Shown: positions 1 through 5,908 of the stretch, in pieces
How the letters are laid out: each line of letters opens with the position of its first letter
How positions within the stretch are numbered: the stretch's first letter is position 1
Origin: Prevotella sp. CAG:891
GTDB taxonomy: Bacteria > Bacteroidota > Bacteroidia > Bacteroidales > Bacteroidaceae
NCBI GenBank assembly: GCA_000437675.1
Contig: FR901643.1
Span: 1 to 8,802 of the forward strand
Direction of reading: 5' to 3'
Length of the DNA stretch: 8,802 nucleotides
Translations under genes and position numbers: made by a program
The notes under the pieces: model-generated
Told to the model about the DNA's origin: nothing
Seen by the model: the letters and a program-made list of their open reading frames with translations, nothing else
Database searches by the model: none

Positions 1-33
1 AGAAAGTAAGGCAGGTAGGCCTGTCTGAAACCC
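1..33 (+). repeat. Left copy of a 33-nt dispersed inverted repeat with hairpin
   Basis: The reverse complement of this segment matches 8412-8444 at 29 of 33 positions. On the plus strand, AGGCAGG (9-15) pairs with CCTGTCT (20-26) around the loop TAGG, giving a 7-bp stem with one G-U pair. The copy begins at the window edge, so it may extend further left. It lies in non-coding DNA before the first gene. I do not recognise it as the end of any known insertion sequence. It could be a dispersed intergenic repeat or the edge of a structured RNA. Confidence 0.75.
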
Positions 34-187
34 AGGATGCGTTGTTGAGTTTTACTACACGCTTTTATGGCTGAACTGTTTTAATGGTGTTTAGCAGGGT
101 AGGGGTAGTTGTTGTTGAATTTTTCTTTACAATCCTTCTACCGATTCGTAACATTTCCTATTCTTTTGAAAAAACCTACCTTTAATT
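34..187. other. Non-coding stretch with no recognised feature
   Basis: This completes the 315-nt gene-free stretch at the left edge, together with the repeat before it and the promoter and leader after it. One frame stays open from position 3 to a TGA at 72-74, but this run is short and crosses the repeat, so it is not good evidence for the end of an upstream gene. The stretch has a G-rich patch near 95-107 and a T-rich patch near 119-128, without a convincing terminator stem. Confidence 0.5.
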
Positions 188-218
188 TTTGTGGTTCATT
201 TGGTTTGCAGTAACTTTG
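188..218 (+). promoter_or_regulatory. Bacteroidetes-type promoter for the VOC gene
   Basis: TTTG at 188-191 is followed after exactly 19 nt by TAACTTTG at 211-218. This matches the Bacteroidetes housekeeping consensus TTTG-N19-21-TAnnTTTG in full. Transcription would start near 224-226, giving a leader of about 90 nt before the ATG at 316. In that leader, GGCTG near 232-236 can pair with CAGCC near 275-279. Confidence 0.75.
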
Positions 219-230
219 CTTACGCGAAGT
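213..230. promoter_or_regulatory. Inverted repeat overlapping the -7 element, possible operator
   Basis: ACTTTGC (213-219) and GCGAAGT (224-230) are inverted around TTAC, matching at 6 of 7 positions as DNA and at 7 of 7 as RNA with one G-U pair. It covers the -7 box and the expected start site, where a repressor could act. Only one copy is visible and no regulator is encoded nearby, so chance is a real alternative. Confidence 0.2.
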
Positions 231-315
231 CGGGCTGTAACTTGAGCTAAAGGCTTTTGTTCGTTCAACAGGTGCAGCCGGATTTATTGCAACGCACTTT
301 TAAATAAACCCCTTT

Positions 316-690
316 ATGGAAATTACTGCAAAATTTGACCACTTCAACATCAACGTACTCAATTTGGAACGCAGCATTGCATTCTACAAAGAAGCATTAG
401 GCCTTATGCCGTGCGGCGAGATCGAAGGACCGGAAGGTGCTTTTAAGATTGTGTATTTAAAGAATGAAGCAAGCGATTTTAAATTGGAACTTACCTGGTT
501 GCGCGACAGAACGGAACCGTATAACTTAGGCGAAAATGAATTTCACATCTGCTTGCGCACTCCTGGCGATTATGATGCTGTACGGGCTTTTCATAAGGAA
601 ATGAATTGCGTTTGCTACGAGAACCAGGAAATGGGACTTTACTTTATTTCAGATCCTGATGGTTACTGGATTGAAATTTTACCTCAGTAA
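316..690 (+). CDS. VOC family protein, glyoxalase I-like
   Basis: This 124-residue protein has the length and paired beta-alpha-beta-beta-beta layout of the vicinal oxygen chelate superfamily. The residues expected to bind the metal in glyoxalase I are all present and in register: His9 (in FDHFNINV), Glu58 (FKLEL), His77 (EFHICL) and Glu120 (WIEILP). E. coli GlxI uses His5, Glu56, His74 and Glu122. The N-terminal FYKEALGL and C-terminal DPDGYWIEI segments are also typical. The likely role is cytosolic isomerisation of a methylglyoxal-thiol adduct to the lactoyl thioester. The thiol cannot be read from the sequence, and glutathione is not certain in this group of organisms. The gene has its own promoter and is followed by a terminator, so it is probably transcribed alone. 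The start is the only ATG that gives the full first strand. The fold is well supported; lactoylglutathione lyase is the best guess, with another VOC enzyme possible. Confidence 0.9.
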   Translation: MEITAKFDHFNINVLNLERSIAFYKEALGLMPCGEIEGPEGAFKIVYLKNEASDFKLELTWLRDRTEPYNLGENEFHICLRTPGDYDAVRAFHKEMNCVCYENQEMGLYFISDPDGYWIEILPQ

Positions 691-729
691 TCACAGTTTG
701 TTTTAAAAGATAATTCAGTTTCCAGGTAT

Positions 730-755
730 GGCTCTGCCGAGCCTCCTTCTTTTTA
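730..755 (+). terminator. Intrinsic terminator after the VOC gene
   Basis: GGCTC (730-734) pairs with GAGCC (739-743) around the loop TGCC, and the T-rich run TCCTTCTTTTT follows. It lies 40 nt past the VOC stop codon and just before the next promoter, as expected for the end of a single-gene transcript. The stem is short but perfect. Confidence 0.65.
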
Positions 756-781
756 TATATATAAACTAATAGATAAGTTTG
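751..781 (+). promoter_or_regulatory. Probable promoter for the phospho-sugar mutase gene
   Basis: TAAGTTTG at 774-781 is a perfect -7 box of the TAnnTTTG type. At the right distance upstream there is only TTTT/TTTA (751-755) in place of TTTG, inside the T-run of the preceding terminator. Transcription would start near 788, giving a leader of about 50 nt. The -7 box is convincing and the -33 box is weak. Confidence 0.5.
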
Positions 782-840
782 TCTCTGATGAGGCCTTGCA
801 TTTGATGTGGGCTGTGCAGAGGTAAAAACATACACGCGAT

Positions 841-2586
841 ATGGAAAATCAAGCACTTATTGCACAATGCGAAAAAGTGGCTCAAAGCTGGATGAACTCA
901 GCTTGCTATGATGCCGAAACTCAAAAGGCTGTGAAGGCCATGGTTGAGAACCCCGATAAAACCGAACTCATCGACTCGTTCTATCGTACCCTGGAATTTG
1001 GTACGGGTGGCTTGCGCGGTATTATGGGTCCCGGTACGAACCGTATGAACATTTACACTGTAGGCGCAGCTACTCAGGGCCTTTCGAACTACCTGAACCT
1101 TAACTTTAAGGATATGGAGCAAATCAGCGTAGTTGTGGGTCATGACAGCCGCAACAACAGCCGCTTGTTTTCTGAAACCGCAGCCAACATTTTCTCGGCC
1201 AACGGAATCAAGGTATATTTGTTCGAAGATATGCGTCCGACTCCTGAAATGTCGTTCGCTATTCGTCATTTGGGATGCCAGAGCGGTATTATCCTAACAG
1301 CAAGCCATAACCCCAAGGAATACAACGGTTATAAGGCTTATTGGGATGATGGTGCGCAGGTGTTGGCTCCGCACGATAAGGGTATTATTGATGAGGTTAA
1401 CAAGGTGAGCGTTGAAGATATTCGCTTTGAAGGCAAACCTGAACTGATTGAAATTATCGGTAAGGAAATTGACGATATCTATCTCGAAAAGGTTCATACA
1501 TTGAGTATTGATCCCGAATGTATCAAGCGTCAGAAGGATTTGAAGATTGTATACACTCCGTTGCACGGAACTGGTATGATGCTCATTCCGCAGTCGCTTA
1601 AACTTTGGGGCTTTGAGAATGTGCACACTGTGCCCGAGCAGATGGTAAAGGACGGAAACTTCCCCACGGTGGTTAGTCCGAACCCCGAAAATGGCGAGGC
1701 TCTGACTATGGCTTTGAATTTGGCCAAGAGTATCGATGCAGACATCGTGATGGCTTCAGACCCCGATGCAGACCGCGTGGGTATGGCTTGCAAAAACGAT
1801 AAGGGAGAATGGGTGTTGGTTGATGGTAACCAAACCTGTATGATTTTCCTTTATTACATCATCATGAACCGTAAGGCTCAGGGTAAGATGAAGGGTAACG
1901 AGTTTATTGTAAAGACCATCGTTACAACTGAATTGATTAAGGCTATTGCTGACAAGAATAACATCAAGATGTACGACTGCTACACGGGCTTTAAGTGGAT
2001 TGCCCGTCAGATTCGTTTGGACGAAGGTAAACTGCAGTACATCGGTGGTGGCGAAGAAAGCTATGGCTTCTTGGCAGAGGACTTTGTACGCGACAAGGAT
2101 GCTGTTTCGGCCTGCTCACTGCTGGCTGAAATTTGCGCTTGGGCAAAGGATCAGGGCAAGACGCTCTATGATGTGTTGATGGACATCTATCTGGAGTACG
2201 GATTGGCTGTGAACAAGACCATCAATGTGGTGAAACCTGGTAAAACCGGTGCCGATGAAATCAAAGCCATGATGGAAAACTTCCGTACCAACCGACCGAC
2301 AGAATTGGCCGGTTCGCGTGTGATTTGCACTAAGGACTATGGTACGCTGAAGACTTACGATGCAGAAGGCAATGAATCAGCTCTCGACTTCCCCGAGGCA
2401 AGCAATGTTTTGCAGTGGTACACTGAAGACGGAACGAAGGTGAGTGTACGTCCTTCTGGAACGGAACCCAAAATCAAGTTCTACATTGAAGTGCAAGGTC
2501 ACATGGATTGCCCCAAATGCTATGCCGGCGCTGTGGCTGACGCTCAAGTGAAAATTGAAGCAGTGGTAAAGAGTTTGGGTCTCTAA
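841..2586 (+). CDS. pgcA: Phospho-sugar mutase (phosphoglucomutase/phosphomannomutase)
   Basis: This 581-residue cytosolic enzyme belongs to the alpha-D-phosphohexomutase superfamily, which interconverts hexose 1- and 6-phosphates (glucose, often also mannose) through a phosphoserine intermediate. All four active-site motifs appear in order: TASHNP at 153-158 with the phosphoserine Ser155; the metal loop DPDADR at 307-312; the sugar-binding GEESYG at 404-409; and the phosphate-binding RPSGTEPK at 537-544. The N-terminal FGTGGLRG (53-60) is also typical. Length and motif spacing fit the B. subtilis PgcA/eukaryotic PGM2 branch, not the shorter bacterial PMM/PGM branch. It would link glycolysis with glycogen, cell-envelope sugar and nucleotide-sugar synthesis. 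Its own -7 box lies upstream and a long hairpin follows, which points to a single-gene transcript. Nothing is truncated. The family is certain; the preferred sugar, and therefore the symbol, is inferred from the branch. Confidence 0.95.
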   Translation: MENQALIAQCEKVAQSWMNSACYDAETQKAVKAMVENPDKTELIDSFYRTLEFGTGGLRGIMGPGTNRMNIYTVGAATQGLSNYLNLNFKDMEQISVVVGHDSRNNSRLFSETAANIFSANGIKVYLFEDMRPTPEMSFAIRHLGCQSGIILTASHNPKEYNGYKAYWDDGAQVLAPHDKGIIDEVNKVSVEDIRFEGKPELIEIIGKEIDDIYLEKVHTLSIDPECIKRQKDLKIVYTPLHGTGMMLIPQSLKLWGFENVHTVPEQMVKDGNFPTVVSPNPENGEALTMALNLAKSIDADIVMASDPDADRVGMACKNDKGEWVLVDGNQTCMIFLYYIIMNRKAQGKMKGNEFIVKTIVTTELIKAIADKNNIKMYDCYTGFKWIARQIRLDEGKLQYIGGGEESYGFLAEDFVRDKDAVSACSLLAEICAWAKDQGKTLYDVLMDIYLEYGLAVNKTINVVKPGKTGADEIKAMMENFRTNRPTELAGSRVICTKDYGTLKTYDAEGNESALDFPEASNVLQWYTEDGTKVSVRPSGTEPKIKFYIEVQGHMDCPKCYAGAVADAQVKIEAVVKSLGL

Positions 2587-2626
2587 TCAAAAATAGATTC
2601 CTGAATTTTATGTAAACAGAATAAAT

Positions 2627-2677
2627 AGCCGGTGCGGGTTGTAGGAAAATTCCTATGACGTGCATCGGCTTTCTTTT
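2627..2677 (+). terminator. Long hairpin with T-run between pgcA and nudC
   Basis: AGCCGGTGC (2627-2635) pairs with GCATCGGCT (2662-2670), and inside it GTTGTAGGA (2638-2646) pairs with TCCTATGAC (2651-2659) around an AAAT loop. Only one G-G mismatch interrupts the stem if G-U pairs are allowed. TTTCTTTT follows. The shape and its place 40 nt after the pgcA stop fit an intrinsic terminator. Unusually, it ends only 11 nt before the nudC start codon, and I found no promoter match in the gap, so it may instead be a leader structure of nudC or serve both roles. Confidence 0.75.
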
Positions 2678-2688
2678 GAAATGCAGCA

Positions 2689-3489
2689 ATGAAAAAGGCT
2701 TATTATTTTATATTCTGTCAAGACGAATTGTTGCTGACGGCCAATAATGAAGTGCCTGTGGGCGAAGAGCCCCCTATACAGTTGCTTCCCTGGCATACGC
2801 TGCATCATTTGCCCGATTTGCAAGGAAAGGCCTGCTATACTGCTCGCATCGATGCTCCCGTTGTGAAAGCAGGATGGCAGATGATGGGATTGCGAGCCTC
2901 GTTTGACGTGCTGCCCTGTGCTGTGTATAACATGGCAGGAAAGGCACATGAAATATTGTATTGGGATCAAAATACCCATTTCTGTGGTGTTTGTGGTGCA
3001 CCGATGAAATTGCATACCGACATCTCGAAGCGTTGCATTAACTGCGGAAAAGAAGTGTGGCCCGCTTTGGCCACAGCTATTATTGTAGCCATTACACGAA
3101 ACAACGGCGAAGAAATTTTATTGGTTCAAAGTAAAAATTTTAAGAAAGATTATTTAGGACTGGTGGCAGGTTTTGTTGAAACCGGCGAAACCCTGGAAGA
3201 TTGTGTCCGTCGTGAAGTAATGGAAGAAACCCAGTTGCAAATCAAGAACCTCCGTTATTTTGCTTCACAGCCCTGGCCATATCCTTGCGGACTGATGGTA
3301 GGATTTATGGCAGAGTATGAGGATGGTGAATTATGTCTGCAAAAGTCAGAACTTAAAAAGGGCGGATGGTTCCGTTACGACAGCTTGCCCGCTATACCCG
3401 GCAAGGTAAGTTTGGCCCGGCAACTGATAGACCATTGGTTGGAAGAAAGAGTGGAAAAGCAGAACGAAATGACGCAAAAGACTGAATAA
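2689..3489 (+). CDS. nudC: NAD(H) pyrophosphatase, NudC-type Nudix hydrolase
   Basis: This 266-residue cytosolic enzyme should cleave NADH/NAD+ to nicotinamide mononucleotide and AMP; NudC homologues can also remove NAD caps from RNA. Domains in order: a weakly conserved N-terminal domain (about 1-95), a four-cysteine zinc ribbon (Cys99, Cys102, Cys116, Cys119), and the catalytic Nudix domain (about 125-245). The Nudix box starts at Gly161 and has Glu167, Arg175-Glu176 and Glu179-Glu180. SQPWPYP at 193-199 is the family signature just after the box that marks NADH pyrophosphatases. Two details differ from the usual sequence: the glycine near the end of the Nudix box is Gln182, and the residue two after SQPWPYP is Gly201 where Ser is common. 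The catalytic glutamates are intact, so activity is expected. The start at 2689 sits right behind the pgcA hairpin; the ATG at 2681 is out of frame and stops at once. The gene could be co-transcribed with the RSH gene 99 nt downstream. Confidence 0.93.
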   Translation: MKKAYYFIFCQDELLLTANNEVPVGEEPPIQLLPWHTLHHLPDLQGKACYTARIDAPVVKAGWQMMGLRASFDVLPCAVYNMAGKAHEILYWDQNTHFCGVCGAPMKLHTDISKRCINCGKEVWPALATAIIVAITRNNGEEILLVQSKNFKKDYLGLVAGFVETGETLEDCVRREVMEETQLQIKNLRYFASQPWPYPCGLMVGFMAEYEDGELCLQKSELKKGGWFRYDSLPAIPGKVSLARQLIDHWLEERVEKQNEMTQKTE

Positions 3490-3588
3490 TTTCTGTATAT
3501 TGCTCATTTATCCATAAAAATACCCTGATAAAGGTGCAAATTGTTCGGTTATTTTGTAATTTTACAGCTGAAAGTAAATTGACGGCCT

Positions 3589-5805
3589 ATGCAAACAAAC
3601 GAAATGAAGAAAAGAAGCGAGAATCGGAAGATGTTTATCGCATTGCTTCGCAGCCTTTTCAGCAACGAACACATAAAATATAAAGCGCAAGATGCCCGTA
3701 AATTGGCCGATTTCATGGCTAGTACTGTGGCTGCAACTCCCGGACTCGAAGAAAATGAGTTTGGGCTAAATCGCGTGGTGTTAGCATTGCAAACCATTCA
3801 ATTGGCCATCGAGGAAATCGGATTACGCGGTCATGCGCTTACAGCTTATTTGTTGCGCTCAGTCGTTACCCAACCCGAACAAAGTGAAGTTGTTGAGCGT
3901 TTCTTTGGCAAAGATATAGCCCAAACTTTGCGCGGTTTCATGAAGGTCGAGGCCATCGAGGTAAAGACCGAGGCCATGAGTACCGATAACTTCAGAAATC
4001 TGCTGATTTCGCAGGCTGCCGATATGCGGATTATCCTGCTTCTGATTGCAGACAGCGTTTGCTTGATGCGTCAGATCCGAGATACAGATAACCTTGAGGC
4101 ACAACACAAAGTATCGGTCGAAGCTGCCAATTTATATGCACCTTTGGCCCATAAGTTAGGTTTGTACAAACTGAAAAGCGAGTTGGAGGATTTGAGTCTG
4201 AAGTACTTGGAACACGACGCTTACTATTCAATCAAGGAAAGTTTGAATGCCACCAAGCGTTCGCGCGATGCCTATATCGAACGCTTTACGGAACCCATCC
4301 GAAAAATGCTTGACGGGGCAGGATTGCGCTATCACATGAAAGGACGCACCAAGAGCATACACTCCATTTGGCAAAAAATGAAGAAACAGCAATGCGGTTT
4401 CAATGGCGTGTATGACCTTTTTGCCATACGCATTATTTTGGATGTGCCGGAACAGAAAGAAAAAGAGCAATGCTGGCAAGTGTTCTCGCTGATTACGAAC
4501 AAGTACGAAAGCAACCTTAAACGCTTGCGCGACTGGCTGACCGTTCCGAAAAGCAACGGGTATGAAAGTTTGCACATTACGGTAAAAGGTCCTGAAGAAA
4601 AATGGGTCGAAGTGCAGATTCGTTCGGAACGCATGGACGAAGTCGCTGAACACGGTTTGGCAGCCCATTGGCGATATAAAGGCGTCAAGAGCAGTGGCGG
4701 AACCGTTGATTCTTGGCTTGCTGATATACGTTCTGCCCTCGAAACCGGTAATGATTCACTGTTGACGCAAAGTCTGACTTCAGATTTGAAGGAAGGAAAC
4801 GTCTATGTGTTCTCACCGAAAGGCGACCTCTACAGTTTGCCACCGCATTCCACCATTCTTGATTTTGCCTATACCATTCACACCGGTATCGGCAACCGCT
4901 GTGTGGGCGGACGGGTCAATGGAAAAAACTACTCCATCAGGCAGCCGCTTGAAAGCGGACAGACTGTGGAGATTCTGACTGCAAGCACCCAAACTCCTAA
5001 GGCAGAATGGGTAAATATAGCTCGCTCAGGGCATGCAAGAGCCAAAATTCGCGCAGCAGTGCGCGAAATTCAAGCTTCGGAAAGCGCCATAGGCAAAGAA
5101 ATCCTGGAGCGCAAAATGAAAAACCGCAAGTTAGAATGGGACGAAAGCCTCATCAACCAGCTGGTAAAGAAAATGGGCTACAAAGAGAGCTTCGATTTCT
5201 TTAAAGATATGGGCGATGAACGAATCGATGTGAACAGAGCACTCGAAACCTATGTCGAACTGATGAAGCGCGAACAAGGCACGGCCGAAAGAGCCGCCGT
5301 ACGTTCGGCCGAAGAGTTCAACATGGAAAACGAATGGCTGAACCGTGCCAAAGGCGATCAAGACGAATTGGTTATCGGTCGCGATTTAAAAGGACTTGAT
5401 TTTCAAATGGCCCGTTGCTGTAATCCCGTTTATGGCGATCAGGTGTTTGGCTTTGTCACAGTAAGTGGCGGTATTAAAATTCACCGCATCGGCTGCCCCA
5501 ATGCCCCAGCACTGCGCGAACGCTTTGGTTATCGCATTGTCAAGGCACGTTGGGCCGGCAAAGGTCACGACACCTATCCTATTACCCTACACGTCGTAGG
5601 AAATGATGATTTGGGAATTGTAAACAACATCACCTCCATCATTTCAAAGGAAGAACACATCATGCTTCGCAGCATCAGCATTGATTCAAACGATGGGTTG
5701 TTTTCTGGCATACTCACCGTATTGGTCGACGACACCCAGCGTTTAACCGGACTGATAAAAAAACTGCGCACTGTGCGAGGTGTTAAAGCCGTCAGCAGGT
5801 CGTAG
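3589..5805 (+). CDS. relA: RelA/SpoT homologue: (p)ppGpp synthetase with dead hydrolase domain
   Basis: This 738-residue long RSH protein makes the alarmone (p)ppGpp from ATP and GDP/GTP, normally on stalled ribosomes. Domains in order: pseudo-HD (about 20-195), synthetase (about 225-365), TGS (about 404-465), helical linker, zinc-finger/RIS segment (Cys610, Cys611, His632, Cys636) and ACT (about 664-738). The synthetase keeps its key residues: Arg253 in GRTKSIHSI, Asp276 in YDLFAIRII, Tyr325 in KSNGYESLH and Glu341 in VEVQIRS. The HD site is lost: the usual HDVVED reads RSVVTQ at 90-95, the upstream metal His is Ala66, and in the ADRLHN segment only Asp155 remains (ADSVCL). It should therefore synthesise but not degrade, like E. 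coli RelA. The synthetase loop has RLRD (312-315), closer to the RxKD of bifunctional enzymes than to the ExDD of RelA. The hydrolase must be encoded elsewhere. Met6 (3604) is another possible start. Only a weak -7-like TAATTTTA (3557-3564) lies upstream, so read-through from nudC is possible. Confidence 0.93.
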   Translation: MQTNEMKKRSENRKMFIALLRSLFSNEHIKYKAQDARKLADFMASTVAATPGLEENEFGLNRVVLALQTIQLAIEEIGLRGHALTAYLLRSVVTQPEQSEVVERFFGKDIAQTLRGFMKVEAIEVKTEAMSTDNFRNLLISQAADMRIILLLIADSVCLMRQIRDTDNLEAQHKVSVEAANLYAPLAHKLGLYKLKSELEDLSLKYLEHDAYYSIKESLNATKRSRDAYIERFTEPIRKMLDGAGLRYHMKGRTKSIHSIWQKMKKQQCGFNGVYDLFAIRIILDVPEQKEKEQCWQVFSLITNKYESNLKRLRDWLTVPKSNGYESLHITVKGPEEKWVEVQIRSERMDEVAEHGLAAHWRYKGVKSSGGTVDSWLADIRSALETGNDSLLTQSLTSDLKEGNVYVFSPKGDLYSLPPHSTILDFAYTIHTGIGNRCVGGRVNGKNYSIRQPLESGQTVEILTASTQTPKAEWVNIARSGHARAKIRAAVREIQASESAIGKEILERKMKNRKLEWDESLINQLVKKMGYKESFDFFKDMGDERIDVNRALETYVELMKREQGTAERAAVRSAEEFNMENEWLNRAKGDQDELVIGRDLKGLDFQMARCCNPVYGDQVFGFVTVSGGIKIHRIGCPNAPALRERFGYRIVKARWAGKGHDTYPITLHVVGNDDLGIVNNITSIISKEEHIMLRSISIDSNDGLFSGILTVLVDDTQRLTGLIKKLRTVRGVKAVSRS

Positions 5806-5813
5806 GTCACATT

Positions 5814-5855
5814 AGCAGAGTGCATTTCTGCTTTATGGCAAACGCCTATTTTTTT
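5814..5855 (+). terminator. Possible terminator after relA
   Basis: AGCAGA (5814-5819) pairs perfectly with TCTGCT (5827-5832) around a 7-nt loop, and seven T residues occur at 5849-5855. The T-run is 16 nt from the stem instead of touching it; a tiny GGC-AAAC-GCC stem (5838-5846) sits between. It lies 9 nt past the relA stop. The parts are right but the spacing is not classic. Confidence 0.4.
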
Positions 5856-5908
5856 CGATAAATCTTTAAGTATTTTCTTTAACTAAAAACTCCCAAGCTT
5901 GGCACACA

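Noticed and set aside
1..74. Possible C-terminus of an upstream gene, or coding function of the 33-nt repeat
   Set aside because: One frame is open from position 3 to the TGA at 72-74, and the right copy is open in the same frame, but the differences there change Arg/Gly and Val/Glu. In another frame the changes are milder, but the frame is only eight codons long. Conserved RNA pairing explains the differences better.
1294..1626. Long antisense frames inside the pgcA and relA genes, such as 1294-1626 and 4228-4668 on the minus strand
   Set aside because: They lie wholly opposite genes with complete family motifs, have no promoter or family resemblance of their own, and are expected shadows of codon bias.
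3550..3564. Promoter for relA (TATTTTG at 3550-3556 or TAATTTTA at 3557-3564)
   Set aside because: Both miss the TAnnTTTG consensus by one position and neither has a TTTG or TTG at 19-21 nt upstream. Mentioned as weak only.
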